Assembly (NCBI RefSeq): GCF_024199795.1
Contig: NZ_JANADK010000001.1
Span: forward strand, 8,308,001-8,372,000
Direction: 5' to 3'
DNA: 64,000 nucleotides
Source: Bradyrhizobium sp. CCGB01
Lineage (GTDB): Bacteria; Pseudomonadota; Alphaproteobacteria; Rhizobiales; Xanthobacteraceae
In this document: positions 1 to 8,523 of the stretch, piece after piece
Layout of the letters: each line of letters opens with the position of its first letter
Position numbering within the stretch: the stretch's first letter is position 1
Program-made: the position numbers and the translations under genes
Notes under the pieces: generated by a model
Seen by the model: the letters and a program-made list of their open reading frames with translations, nothing else
What the model was told of the DNA's origin: nothing
Database searches by the model: none

Positions 1-376
1 TTTCCGCGTCGAGCTCGGATGTGTCCTTGCCGAGATAGACGAGCTGGAAGCGGCACACCGCGATATAGGGCTCGTGGCTGTACTGTTCCCAGAACAGCCA
101 TTCATCCATCTTGGCCGCGGTGAAGGCGTCGTGCGGAACGAGCGCACTGTCGCGCGCGAGATAGCGGATGATGGCGTTGGACTGCGCCAGCGTGCGGCCG
201 TCGTCGAATGCGACGGTGGGCACCTGGCCGGCGCCGTTCATCTTGAGGAATTGCGGCGTGCGCGTCTCGCCCTTGCGGGTATCGACGTCGATCCACTGGT
301 AAGGCAGCGCGAGCTTGTCGCAGACCCACTTTACCTTCAGGCAATTGCCGGAATTCGTGTCGCCGTAGATCTTCAT
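1..376 (-). CDS. glutathione S-transferase family protein (cut by window edge)
   Basis: Reading the minus strand from the ATG at 374-376 gives an open frame that runs off the left edge, so about 125 N-terminal residues are visible. It begins MKIYGDTNSGNCLKVKW, a thioredoxin-fold N-domain, followed by the family motif GQVPTV and then an AQSNAIIRYLA segment matching the glutathione-binding ES/QS-N turn. Members conjugate or reduce electrophiles with glutathione in the cytoplasm. The C-terminal helical domain lies outside the window, so the subfamily cannot be assigned. It is one of three GST-family genes here (others at 16640 and 25368), and they are not close paralogues by eye. Confidence 0.85.
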   Translation of the reverse strand, partial: MKIYGDTNSGNCLKVKWVCDKLALPYQWIDVDTRKGETRTPQFLKMNGAGQVPTVAFDDGRTLAQSNAIIRYLARDSALVPHDAFTAAKMDEWLFWEQYSHEPYIAVCRFQLVYLGKDTSELDAE

Positions 377-449
377 CGCCGCCGCCCCACTTTGGAGCGA
401 CAGAGCATCAGGACTGACAAGGCCTGTCAATCACCCCCGGCGTACAAGA

Positions 450-1277
450 TCAGAACTTGTAGCCGAGGCCGGCGCGGACGGTGTTGATGCTGGTGTCGAC
501 CGCCGAGGTAAAGCGGATGTATTCGTACTCGGCCCGCATGAACACGCCACCGACCAGGTTGATGTCGACGCCAAGGCCCGCAGTGTAGCCGTAGATCAGG
601 TGATTGTGCTGGGCATCCGTCGAGCTCAACGGTACCAGCGCCGTGTAAGTCCCCAACTGGGTCGTGCTGACACGATCCTGCACATTGGCCGTGCGCACAA
701 TGTCGGCGTTGCCGAGCGCGAGCCCGCCGAACATGTAGGGCAGGAAGCATCCCCAGGCGTAGGCGGCGCGACCGCGGAACGTTCCCATGTCGCTGATGCT
801 GATCGAGGACGTGGAGGTCGCCGTGACATCATGGAAGTTACCGTCGGACAGAGCAGTGGCGCTGACCCGTCTCTCGCTGGCCGACGACATTCCGCCGAAC
901 TTGCCATGCAACCAACTCACTTCGAGACCCAACACGACGTCGTCCCACTGCGCGTTGTACCCGACGAAGGCACCGAAGCCGCTACTGCGCTGCGAAGCCT
1001 TGCCGAGTCCGAGATTCCACTGAGACACGCCCATCGAACTCTCGATCAACGTATCGGCCAGCAGCGCCGCCATCATGTTGCTGGTCGAGCCGTTGAAGTT
1101 CTCGTCCGACGAGCCATAGCCGGCCTGGGCGCCGATATAGCTTCCCTGCCAATTGACGTAGGATTTGCTCAAGCCGTCGGTCACGCTGCCGCGCAGGATG
1201 GGAAGATCGGAGAGATCGGCCGCATGCGCGGCAGACACCGTCCCCAGCATCGCCACCGCCAACAAAAGCCTACGCAT
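450..1277 (-). CDS. outer membrane beta-barrel protein
   Basis: A 275-residue protein. The frame stays open upstream to 1391, but the start at 1277 is preferred because it gives a clean signal peptide, MRRLLLAVAMLGTVSAAHA, with an AHA cleavage site. The mature part is rich in aromatic/glycine alternating strands (SYIGAQAGYG, FGAFVGYNAQW, GLGVDINLVGGVF, MRAEYEYIRF) and ends VRAGLGYKF, the C-terminal phenylalanine expected for BAM-dependent outer-membrane insertion. It resembles the Omp25/31-like 8-strand barrels of rhizobia. It is co-directional with the barrel at 1464 but separated from it by a strong hairpin, so it is probably transcribed separately. The segment 1323-1338 upstream carries tandem TTAACC units. 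Ligand or structural role is unknown. Confidence 0.82.
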   Translation of the reverse strand: MRRLLLAVAMLGTVSAAHAADLSDLPILRGSVTDGLSKSYVNWQGSYIGAQAGYGSSDENFNGSTSNMMAALLADTLIESSMGVSQWNLGLGKASQRSSGFGAFVGYNAQWDDVVLGLEVSWLHGKFGGMSSASERRVSATALSDGNFHDVTATSTSSISISDMGTFRGRAAYAWGCFLPYMFGGLALGNADIVRTANVQDRVSTTQLGTYTALVPLSSTDAQHNHLIYGYTAGLGVDINLVGGVFMRAEYEYIRFTSAVDTSINTVRAGLGYKF

Positions 1278-1391
1278 CCCGACGCTCCATCGAACTCGAA
1301 CTTTTCGCTCTTGATCATGGCCCGTTAACCTTAACCAATGGTTGCGCCGACCGCTTTCGTCGCCACTCGCCATGAAAAATACGCAAAGCAA

Positions 1392-1418
1392 AACGGCGCG
1401 GGATGATCCCGCGCCGTT
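1392..1418 (-). terminator. Rho-independent terminator of the barrel gene at 1464
   Basis: A perfect palindrome with 13-bp arms around one central base (AACGGCGCGGGAT arm), mostly G/C. Read on the minus strand the stem ends GTTTTGCTTTGCG, a T-rich tail. It lies 46 bp beyond the stop of the gene at 1464-2294 and upstream of the next minus-strand gene, so it should separate the two outer-membrane protein transcripts. Confidence 0.75.
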
Positions 1419-1463
1419 AAGAAGTCCTAAGCGATGAGGCTTGTCAGTCGATAAGGCTTGCGA

Positions 1464-2294
1464 TCAGCCCTTGGTGACGAGCGGCGGCGGCATGTAGGCC
1501 GGCGGGCTGTTGAGATCCCAGCGCACGCCGAGCTTGACGTCGTGCGAGGTGATTTCCCTGACCCTGATCGAGGTCGGGCCCGAAGCGCTGTTGTCGAACA
1601 GGCGGTAGTTGCCGGGCGCCCCGTCGCCGAGATTCATGTAGCTGTAGGCCAGTTCGACGGTGAACCCGGGATTGACCTTGTAGGCGAGACCGGCGTGAGC
1701 GGCCCAGGCGAAGTTCCACTTTCCGTTGTCGCCGAAGTAGGCGACGCTGTTGTTGAGACCGGGGCTGTACGACACGCCATCGTCGCGGAAGCCGCTGATC
1801 TTGTTGTAGGAGCCGCCGACGCCGGCGCCGATGAACGGCGTGATGCACCACCAGGTGCCGAGGTCAACATAGGCGTTGGCCATCACGACCCACTCGGACT
1901 TGCTGCCGCTGTAATTGTTGACGCCGACGAAGCCGGGTCCAACGACGTTGTCGCTGCCGTGCAGAGTGGCTTTGCCCCTGTACTGGCCGATCACGTCCGT
2001 ACGGAACCAGTTGTTGAAGCGGTAGCCAACGCCGAGATCGAACAGGGGCGAAGAGTCGAAGCCGATCCCCTCCGTCGTCTTCGAATACCCAACCGGCAGG
2101 GCGCTGTCGATGCGCTTGGCGCTCTGGTTGGTCATGCCGATGTCGCCGCGGAGATACCAGCCGCCAAAGTCGGCGGGCGGAGCCGGCGGCGCGTACATGG
2201 GAGGCGGAGCCGCGATCGGCATGTCGGCGGCAAACGCCATCGACGAGATCAGGGTAGCCGCACCCGCGGCAAGGAGAGACTTAACGCTACGCAT
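1464..2294 (-). CDS. outer membrane beta-barrel protein (Omp25/31-like)
   Basis: A 276-residue protein with signal peptide MRSVKSLLAAGAATLISSMAFA, then a proline-rich linker (PIAAPPPMYAPPAPP) and a barrel starting FGGWYLRGDIGMTNQSAKR. This WYLRGDIG start, glycine/aromatic strands and LGVGYRFNNWFRTDV segment are typical of rhizobial outer-membrane barrels. It ends in LVTKG rather than a terminal aromatic residue, which is unusual for a BAM substrate but seen in this family. A consensus CtrA-type site lies about 85 bp upstream of the start, and a strong terminator follows. Function is probably structural or adhesive; no substrate can be inferred. Confidence 0.82.
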   Translation of the reverse strand: MRSVKSLLAAGAATLISSMAFAADMPIAAPPPMYAPPAPPADFGGWYLRGDIGMTNQSAKRIDSALPVGYSKTTEGIGFDSSPLFDLGVGYRFNNWFRTDVIGQYRGKATLHGSDNVVGPGFVGVNNYSGSKSEWVVMANAYVDLGTWWCITPFIGAGVGGSYNKISGFRDDGVSYSPGLNNSVAYFGDNGKWNFAWAAHAGLAYKVNPGFTVELAYSYMNLGDGAPGNYRLFDNSASGPTSIRVREITSHDVKLGVRWDLNSPPAYMPPPLVTKG

Positions 2295-2378
2295 TTGGCT
2301 TCGTCCTTATGGCCGGTGAGGCAAAATACGAGCGCCTCACGTTCTGGAAACTCACGCGAGGACGATGGCACCAAATGC

Positions 2379-2394
2379 TTAAGCGCCACTTAAC
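2379..2394. promoter_or_regulatory. CtrA-like box upstream of outer-membrane gene
   Basis: TTAA, seven bases, TTAAC: an exact match to the alphaproteobacterial CtrA consensus TTAA-N7-TTAAC. It lies 85-100 bp before the start codon of the barrel gene at 1464-2294 in an otherwise A/T-rich gap (2295-2532), a plausible promoter position. Binding is inferred from the consensus alone. Confidence 0.5.
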
Positions 2395-2532
2395 CCTAAT
2401 TTTTAAGGTTGATTTTTTCTGACTACACACGCGGATGCGGTGCAAGCGTTGCAAAATTGCAGCGCCCGGAGCTCTGCCGTCCCCGCAATTGCTAACGATG
2501 TATGAAGCCGCGTTGCGGCGAAGCAGGATCTG

Positions 2533-3783
2533 TTAACGCGCGTGCCGCGGCAGCCTGGGCAGGAACACCGCAAGCAGGCCGATCGCCGGCAGCCAGGCGC
2601 AGACCCGGTAGACAAACTCGATCGAGGTGTGATCGGCGAGCTTGCCGAGCACGGCGGCGCCGAGGCCCCCGATGCCGAAGGCGACACCGAAGAACACGCC
2701 GGAGATCATGCCGAAGCGGTGCGGCACCAGCTCCTGCGCGAACACGATGATCGACGACGTCGTCGAGGAGATGATCAGGCCGATGATGACCGACAGCACC
2801 GCGCTCGCATGGAGCCCGGCATAGGGCAGCGCCAGCGTGAAGGGCAGCGCGCCCAGGATCGAGATCCAGATCACGATCTTGCGGCCGAAGCGATCGCCGA
2901 GGGGACCACCGAGAAATGCGCCGACCGCATTCGCGGCGAGGAAGATGAAGAGATAGATCTGCGCCGCCTGCGTCGACACGCCGAAACGATCGATCAGATA
3001 GAAGATGTAGTAGCTCGACAGGCTCGCGACGTAGAGCTGCTTCGAGAACAGCAGCGCCACCAGCACGGCAAGCGCGACCGCGACGCGGCGCGAGGTCGGC
3101 GCGTCGGGATGGGCCTGAACCGTCGCCGTCTTCTTCGCCTTGATCTGCGGCTCATACCAGCGGCCGATGCGCCAGAGGATCAGAATCGCGAGGAACGCGA
3201 TCGAGGAGAACCAGGCGATGCTGCCCTGCCCGAACGGCACCACGATCAGCGCGGCCAGCACCGGCCCCATCGAGGTGCCGAAGCTGCCACCGAGCTGGAA
3301 CACCGATTGCGCAAAGCCGTAGCGGCCGCCGGAGGCGAGCCGCGCGATCCGCGCCGATTCCGGGTGAAACACCGCCGAGCCGAGCCCGACCAGCGCGGCG
3401 GCGACGAGGATGACGAGATATTGGTGCGCGGCGCTGAGCAGCAGCAGGCCGAAGAAGGTCGAGGCCATGCCGATCGACAGCGAGTAAGGCTGCGCCTTCT
3501 TGTCGGTATAGTGCCCGACCACCGGCTGGAGCAGCGAGGCCGTGAACTGGAAGGCCAGCGTGATCATGCCGATCTGGGTGAAGTCGAGCGCGTAGGTGTC
3601 CTTCAGGATCGGATACACCGAGGCGATCAGGGACTGCATGGTGTCGTTGAGGAAGTGCGAGAAGCTGATGCCCACAAGCACGACATAGGCCGGCCCTGCC
3701 GCTGCCGTGGCGGCGGGCGCAACGTCGCTGACGACGACGGGCTCGGTCAGCGTTTCCTCGGAGACGACGACAGGCTTGTTCAA
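2533..3783 (-). CDS. fsr: MFS transporter, fosmidomycin-resistance (Fsr) type
   Basis: A 416-residue inner-membrane protein with about 12 hydrophobic segments after a ~30-residue cytoplasmic N-terminus. The first helix holds SFSHFLNDTMQSL, the hallmark of Fsr-type exporters. A GHYTDKK loop follows helix 2 (MFS motif A position), and FHPESARIARLASGGR matches the conserved FHPE loop of the family. The second half repeats the motif as GPLGDRFGRK. Known homologues export fosmidomycin and other small molecules by proton antiport; the natural substrate here is unknown. It appears monocistronic: the next minus-strand gene upstream is glmM, from which a 245-bp gap with a palindromic repeat separates it. 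Confidence 0.88.
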   Translation of the reverse strand: MNKPVVVSEETLTEPVVVSDVAPAATAAAGPAYVVLVGISFSHFLNDTMQSLIASVYPILKDTYALDFTQIGMITLAFQFTASLLQPVVGHYTDKKAQPYSLSIGMASTFFGLLLLSAAHQYLVILVAAALVGLGSAVFHPESARIARLASGGRYGFAQSVFQLGGSFGTSMGPVLAALIVVPFGQGSIAWFSSIAFLAILILWRIGRWYEPQIKAKKTATVQAHPDAPTSRRVAVALAVLVALLFSKQLYVASLSSYYIFYLIDRFGVSTQAAQIYLFIFLAANAVGAFLGGPLGDRFGRKIVIWISILGALPFTLALPYAGLHASAVLSVIIGLIISSTTSSIIVFAQELVPHRFGMISGVFFGVAFGIGGLGAAVLGKLADHTSIEFVYRVCAWLPAIGLLAVFLPRLPRHAR

Positions 3784-3913
3784 TGGGGCGATCCGGCGCG
3801 GCGAACCGCCGCATCCGTTTGTTACGATGCAAGCGGCGGTGGAACCACCGCCAATCGCCCATGGCTGGGATGCGCGGGTCCGATTTTACCGCGAAGCAAC
3901 GCGGCCTGCATGG

Positions 3914-4014
3914 TTCGAGACGCCCGCTTCGCGGGCTCCTCACCATGAGGGTTTAGGATTTCGCCGAGAAGCACGACCTCATCCCGAGGAGCCCGCGAAA
4001 GCGGGCGTCTCGAA
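3914..4014. repeat. palindromic intergenic element, type A
   Basis: Two inverted half-units: one reads TTCGAGACGCCCGC...CACCATGAGG, the other CCTCATCCCGAGGAGCCCGC...CGTCTCGAA. Each half has its own small hairpin (CCCGCTTCGCGGG and GCCCGCGAAAGCGGGC) and the halves are complementary over the whole length. Related copies occur at 26089-26190 and 39203-39336. It sits between the glmM stop and the fsr start. Confidence 0.75.
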
Positions 4015-4028
4015 GGATGGCCGCAAGC

Positions 4029-5372
4029 TCAGGCCGCCGCATGTCCGAGCGCGGAGACGATGGTGTCGACGACGTCCTCGACCAGGAGGCGGTCCTCGCC
4101 CTCGCCCATGACGCGGATCACCGGCTCGGTGCCGGAGGAGCGGATGAGGAGGCGGCCGTGGCCGTTGAGCCGCTTCTCGCCGTCGGAGATCGCCGATTTG
4201 ACGTCGGAATCGTCGAGCGGCTTGCCGCCCTTGTGGCGGACGTTCTTCAGGATCTGCGGCAGCGGATCGAAGCGGTGGCAGACTTCCGACACCGGCCGGC
4301 GCAGCTTCTGCACCACGGCGAGCACCTGGAGTGCGGCAACGAAGCCATCGCCGGTGGTGGCGTAGTCGGACAGGATGATGTGGCCGGACTGCTCGCCGCC
4401 GAGATTGTAGCCGCCGTTCAGCATCTGCTCGAGCACGTAGCGGTCGCCGACCGGCGTGCGCACGAGATCGAGCCCGTGCCCCTTGAGGAAGCGCTCGAGC
4501 CCGAGATTGGACATCACGGTGGCGACGATGCCGGGGCGCGACAGCCGCCCGTCTTCCTTCCAGCTCTGCGCGATCACCGCGAGCAGCTGGTCGCCGTCGA
4601 CGAGATGGCCGCGCTCGTCGACCAGGATGACGCGATCGGCGTCGCCGTCGAGCGCGATGCCGATGTCGGCGCGCATCTCGCGCACCTTCTTGGACAGCGC
4701 TTCCGGCGAGGTCGAGCCGCATTCCTTGTTGATGTTGAAGCCGTCCGGCTCGACGCCGATCGGCACGACGTCGGCGCCCAGTTCCCACAGCGCCTCCGGC
4801 ACCACCCTGTAGGCGGCGCCGTTGGCGCAATCGACCACGACGCGCAGGCCATCGAGCGAGAGATCGCGCGGCAGCGTGCGCTTGGCGAATTCGATGTAGC
4901 GGTCATGCACGCCGTCGATACGGCGGGCGCGGCCGAGGCTGGCACTTTGTGCCAGCCGCTTGTCGAGGGATTCGTCGAGCAGCTGCTCGATCTGCTTCTC
5001 GACGTCGTCGGAGAGCTTGAAGCCTTGCGGGCCGAACAGCTTGATGCCGTTGTCCTCGAACAGATTGTGCGAGGCCGAGATCATCACGCCGAGATCGGCG
5101 CGCATCGACTTGGTCAGCATCGCGACCGCCGGCGTCGGCATCGGGCCGACCAGCAGCACGTCCATGCCGACGGAGGTGAAGCCCGCGACCATCGCGTATT
5201 CGATCATGTAGCCGGACAGGCGCGTGTCCTTGCCGATCACGACCCGGTGGCGGTGGTCACCGCGCTGAAACGCAAGGCCTGCGGCCTGGCCGACCTTGAG
5301 CGCCAGCTCCGGCGTGATCAGTCCGTTGGCGCGGCCCCGAATCCCGTCAGTCCCGAAATATTTGCGACTCAT
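4029..5372 (-). CDS. glmM: phosphoglucosamine mutase GlmM
   Basis: A 447-residue cytoplasmic enzyme converting glucosamine-6-phosphate to glucosamine-1-phosphate for peptidoglycan and lipopolysaccharide precursors. From the start at 5372 ([13 protein letters not shown], the canonical GlmM N-terminus; an in-frame ATG four codons earlier is less likely) one sees the phosphoserine loop GVMISASHN with catalytic Ser101, the metal site DGDADRV, the sugar-binding GEQSGHII, and the C-terminal phosphate-binding [12 protein letters not shown]. Length is normal for the family. In many alphaproteobacteria glmM lies next to ftsH/folP; here it does not, and it appears to be its own transcription unit. Confidence 0.97.
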   Translation of the reverse strand: MSRKYFGTDGIRGRANGLITPELALKVGQAAGLAFQRGDHRHRVVIGKDTRLSGYMIEYAMVAGFTSVGMDVLLVGPMPTPAVAMLTKSMRADLGVMISASHNLFEDNGIKLFGPQGFKLSDDVEKQIEQLLDESLDKRLAQSASLGRARRIDGVHDRYIEFAKRTLPRDLSLDGLRVVVDCANGAAYRVVPEALWELGADVVPIGVEPDGFNINKECGSTSPEALSKKVREMRADIGIALDGDADRVILVDERGHLVDGDQLLAVIAQSWKEDGRLSRPGIVATVMSNLGLERFLKGHGLDLVRTPVGDRYVLEQMLNGGYNLGGEQSGHIILSDYATTGDGFVAALQVLAVVQKLRRPVSEVCHRFDPLPQILKNVRHKGGKPLDDSDVKSAISDGEKRLNGHGRLLIRSSGTEPVIRVMGEGEDRLLVEDVVDTIVSALGHAAA

Positions 5373-5510
5373 ATCGTCCCCCACGCAACAACCAGAGATC
5401 CCCTTACAACTACGGGATGCCCGAAAAGGCCCCGCATCCCTGATTTGCTGAGTTCTTATAAAGCCTTCGCGGCCAACTTGGCTTCAAGAAATATGATGAA
5501 TCATTACGGA

Positions 5511-5531
5511 ACCGGGGACAACTGCCCCGGT
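5511..5531. other. stem-loop, possible terminator
   Basis: ACCGGGG and CCCCGGT form a perfect 7-bp stem around a 7-base loop in the gap 5373-5588. It lies 58 bp past the stop of the 55-residue gene on the minus strand, but no run of T follows on either strand, so termination is uncertain. The surrounding gap is A/T-rich and probably also holds the glmM promoter, which I could not place. Confidence 0.3.
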
Positions 5532-5588
5532 AACTTATTGTTAACACTATATTTCCTGCTGATATAGCGGAACCTGGCGGAACCCGCC

Positions 5589-5768
<180 letters not shown>

Positions 5769-5862
5769 TCAAACGATTTGGCTGTGCATCCAACCATGCT
5801 AGATGACCCCTCGATCTTCCGATGCAAGACTCTTGGGTACAAGACGGGCCGGGGAAACCTTC

Positions 5863-6999
5863 ATGAAGCATATCACCTGTATCGACGATCTTCGCACGCT
5901 GCATCAGCGCCGCGTGCCGAAGGCGTTCTTCGACTATTGCGACCGCGGCTCCTATGCCGAGGAAACGCTGCGCGCCAACCGCGAGGACATGCAGGCGATC
6001 AAGTTCCGCCAGCGCATCCTGGTCGACGTCTCCAAGCGCGATACCTCGACCACGATCCTCGGCGAGCCCTCGACCATGCCGCTGATGCTCGCGCCTGTCG
6101 GCCTGCTGGGCATGCAGCATGGCGACGGCGAGATCCACGCCTGCCGCGCCGCGCAGGCCGCCGGTATCCCGTTCACGCAGTCGACGATGTCGATCTGCTC
6201 GATCGAGGACATCGCCGCCAATGTCGAGAAGCCGTTCTGGTTCCAGCTCTACGTGATGAAGGACCGCGGCTTCATCAAGGCGCTGATCGAGCGCGCGATC
6301 GCGGCGAAATGCTCGGCGCTGGTGCTGACCGTCGATCTCCAGGTGATCGGACAGCGCCACCAGGACATCAAGAACGGCATGACGGTTCCGCCGGAATGGT
6401 CACTGTCGAAGCTGATCGATTTTGCCACCAAGCCGGCCTGGGTGTCGGGCGTGCTGCAAGGCAAGCGCCGCACCTTCGGCAATCTCGCCGGTCATCTGAA
6501 GGTCAGCGACGACATCACCTCGCTGTCGACCTGGATCAACTCGCAGTTCGACACCGCGCTGAACTGGAACGACATCGACTGGATCCGCTCGATCTGGCCC
6601 GGCAAGCTGATCCTTAAGGGTATTCTCGACGTCGAGGACGCTGAGCTCGCCGCGAAGACCGGCGCGCAGGCGATCGTGGTCTCCAACCATGGCGGCCGCC
6701 AGCTCGACGGCGCGCCGTCCTCGATCGAGGTGCTGCCCGAGATCGTCGATGCCGTCGGTGACAAGATGGAGATCATGTTCGACGGCGGCATCCGCTCCGG
6801 CCAGGACGTGATGCGCGCGCTCGCGCTCGGCGCAAAGTCCTGCATGATCGGCCGCGCCTACGCCTATGGCCTGGGTGCCGGCGGCCAGGCCGGCGTCGCC
6901 AAGGCGATCGACATCATCCACAAGGAGCTGCTCACGACCATGGGCCTGTGCGGCGTCAACAGGATCGACGAGATCGACGATCACATCATTGCGGTCTAG
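5863..6999 (+). CDS. lldD: L-lactate dehydrogenase (FMN-dependent)
   Basis: A 378-residue alpha-hydroxy-acid oxidising flavoprotein that oxidises L-lactate to pyruvate, feeding electrons to the respiratory chain. The start at 5863 follows GGGGAAACC and gives MKHITCIDDLRTLHQRRVPKAFFDY, the usual LldD beginning; the open frame extends to 5803 without family similarity. FMN-site landmarks are present: PVGLLGM, QSTMS, FWFQLYVMKDR, LTVDL, and the catalytic SNHGGRQLDG with His276, followed by FDGGIRSGQDV and IGRAYAYG. Length matches E. coli LldD. It stands alone, with no lctP-type permease or regulator adjacent, and is followed by a type B palindromic element. Confidence 0.93.
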   Translation: MKHITCIDDLRTLHQRRVPKAFFDYCDRGSYAEETLRANREDMQAIKFRQRILVDVSKRDTSTTILGEPSTMPLMLAPVGLLGMQHGDGEIHACRAAQAAGIPFTQSTMSICSIEDIAANVEKPFWFQLYVMKDRGFIKALIERAIAAKCSALVLTVDLQVIGQRHQDIKNGMTVPPEWSLSKLIDFATKPAWVSGVLQGKRRTFGNLAGHLKVSDDITSLSTWINSQFDTALNWNDIDWIRSIWPGKLILKGILDVEDAELAAKTGAQAIVVSNHGGRQLDGAPSSIEVLPEIVDAVGDKMEIMFDGGIRSGQDVMRALALGAKSCMIGRAYAYGLGAGGQAGVAKAIDIIHKELLTTMGLCGVNRIDEIDDHIIAV

Positions 7000-7017
7000 C
7001 CACAACGGCGGTGCCGA

Positions 7018-7109
7018 AGGGTGGGCAAAGCGTCAGCGTGCCCACCATTTCCGTCTCGCTCGCTGAGGGATGGTGGGCACGGCGCAAGCGCGCCTTTGCC
7101 CACCCTACG
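7018..7109. repeat. palindromic intergenic element, type B
   Basis: Outer arms AGGGTGGGCAAAGCG and CGCCTTTGCCCACCCTACG, inner arms CGTGCCCACCAT and ATGGTGGGCACGG: a long imperfect hairpin between the convergent lldD and the gene at 7128. Further copies lie at 42093-42182 and 50683-50768, and a half copy at 55052-55087. Confidence 0.8.
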
Positions 7110-7127
7110 AGTTCAGCGCTCAATCCC

Positions 7128-7754
7128 TCACATCGGCGGCGTGATGCCGTCACGGCCGACGTTGACGCGATTGGCTTCCAGTGAACCATCGTCCTTCTTG
7201 GCCGCGCCGAAGATGATCAGCTTGGCGCCGGGCTTGATCTCGGATTTGTCGCTGGCGACGAAGGTGACGATCGGCGTGTCCGGCGGCACCACCACCTTCT
7301 TCTCGCCGTCCTTGTACTTGACCGTGATGTTCTGGCCGTCGGTGCCCTCCACCGTCTGCGCCACGGTCGCGTTGGTCATGGTTGAGTTGGCGCGCGCATC
7401 CCAGGGACGAAAGCCTTCGGCCGCGCCGCGCTGGTTCTCGGGGAAGATGTGCACGGCGATCGCCTTCTGCGTCCCGTCGGGCTGGGGCATGCCGGTCACG
7501 CCGATATAGGATCCTTCCTTGATCTCGGCGAGCGAGGTCTTCACCACGGCGAAGACCGCGACGTTGTCGGTCATGTGCACCTTCACATCGCTGCCTTCGC
7601 GCGTCTTGATGCCCAGCGTGTTGCCGTCGACGCTCTCGATGGCGCCGCGGATACGAACCGTCGGCGCCTGCTGCGCCGAGACCGATGAGACGGCAATGCA
7701 GGCGGCGAATGCGGCCACGACGACACGTGGCATCAGATGGCTCAGCTTCGGCAT
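7128..7754 (-). CDS. exported protein with DUF5666-like repeats, copy 2
   Basis: A 208-residue secreted protein. The start at 7754 is chosen because GGAGAGG lies just upstream and the N-terminus becomes a signal peptide (MPKLSHLMPRVVVAAFAACIAVSSVSA). The mature part opens VRIRGAIESVDGNTLGIKT and later NITVKYKDGEKKVVVPPD, two small beta-rich OB-like units of the type seen in DUF5666 proteins (assignment tentative). It ends NRVNVGRDGITPPM, nearly identical to the tail of the neighbour at 7831 (NRVSVGRDGLTPPM). The two are clear tandem paralogues, 76 bp apart, probably one transcript. A periplasmic location is expected; function is unknown. Confidence 0.78.
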   Translation of the reverse strand: MPKLSHLMPRVVVAAFAACIAVSSVSAQQAPTVRIRGAIESVDGNTLGIKTREGSDVKVHMTDNVAVFAVVKTSLAEIKEGSYIGVTGMPQPDGTQKAIAVHIFPENQRGAAEGFRPWDARANSTMTNATVAQTVEGTDGQNITVKYKDGEKKVVVPPDTPIVTFVASDKSEIKPGAKLIIFGAAKKDDGSLEANRVNVGRDGITPPM

Positions 7755-7830
7755 GACGGTCCTCTCCAGGGTGGTTGCGGCGATCAATACGGCAACCCCG
7801 CATGACCACCGCTATTCCCGGCTGCAACGT

Positions 7831-8457
7831 TCACATCGGCGGCGTCAGGCCGTCACGGCCGACGCTGACGCGGTTGGTCTCGAACGAGCCGTCCGGCAGC
7901 TGCTTCAGGAACGCAATCACCTTGGCGCCGGCCTTCAGGTCGGACTTGTCACCAGGCACGAAAGTCACGACCGGCGTGTTGTCGGCGACGAACACTTTCT
8001 TCTCGCCGTCCTTGTACTTCACCAGCAGCGTATGGCCGTCATTGCCGACCACGCTCTCCGACACCGTGGCGTTGGTCATGCTGGAGTTGGGCTTGAGGTC
8101 ATAGGGCCGCGAGCCCTCGCCGGTGCCGCGCATGCTTTCCGGAAACACGTGCACTTCGACCGCGTTCTGGCCGCCGTCCGGCCCCGGCACGGTGGTCGCT
8201 CCGACGAAGGAGCCGACCTTGATGTCGGCGAGTGAAATCTTGGTAATGCCCGACACGTTCACGTCAGGGGCGATGTGGAGCTTGACGTCCTCGCCGCTGC
8301 GCGACTTGACCTGCATGGTGTCGCCATTGACGCTCTCGATCGTGCCGCGCACGCGCGTCGGCACCGGCGCCTTCTGCGCGACGGCATAGAGGGTGGAAGC
8401 AGCCACCATCGCGACGGCGATGAGCGGACGCATGAAAGTTACGCGTTGAATAGCCAT
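7831..8457 (-). CDS. exported protein with DUF5666-like repeats, copy 1
   Basis: A 208-residue paralogue of the protein at 7128-7754, the same length and colinear throughout: signal peptide (MAIQRVTFMRPLIAVAMVAASTLYAVA), then TRVRGTIESVNGDTMQVKS, a central NSSMTNATVSESV, then LLVKYKDGEKKVFVADNTP, and the shared C-terminal VGRDGLTPPM. Conservation is strongest in the two YKDGEKK/VxGTIES blocks and the tail. GGAGA lies upstream of the start. It is the promoter-proximal copy. Neither a catalytic motif nor cysteines are visible, suggesting a structural or binding role in the periplasm. Confidence 0.78.
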   Translation of the reverse strand: MAIQRVTFMRPLIAVAMVAASTLYAVAQKAPVPTRVRGTIESVNGDTMQVKSRSGEDVKLHIAPDVNVSGITKISLADIKVGSFVGATTVPGPDGGQNAVEVHVFPESMRGTGEGSRPYDLKPNSSMTNATVSESVVGNDGHTLLVKYKDGEKKVFVADNTPVVTFVPGDKSDLKAGAKVIAFLKQLPDGSFETNRVSVGRDGLTPPM

Positions 8458-8523
8458 GACGGTCTCCGATTGTCCCCACGGGGATAGAACTCCGGAGATG
8501 GTGTGCTATTCGCGACTATTCGC

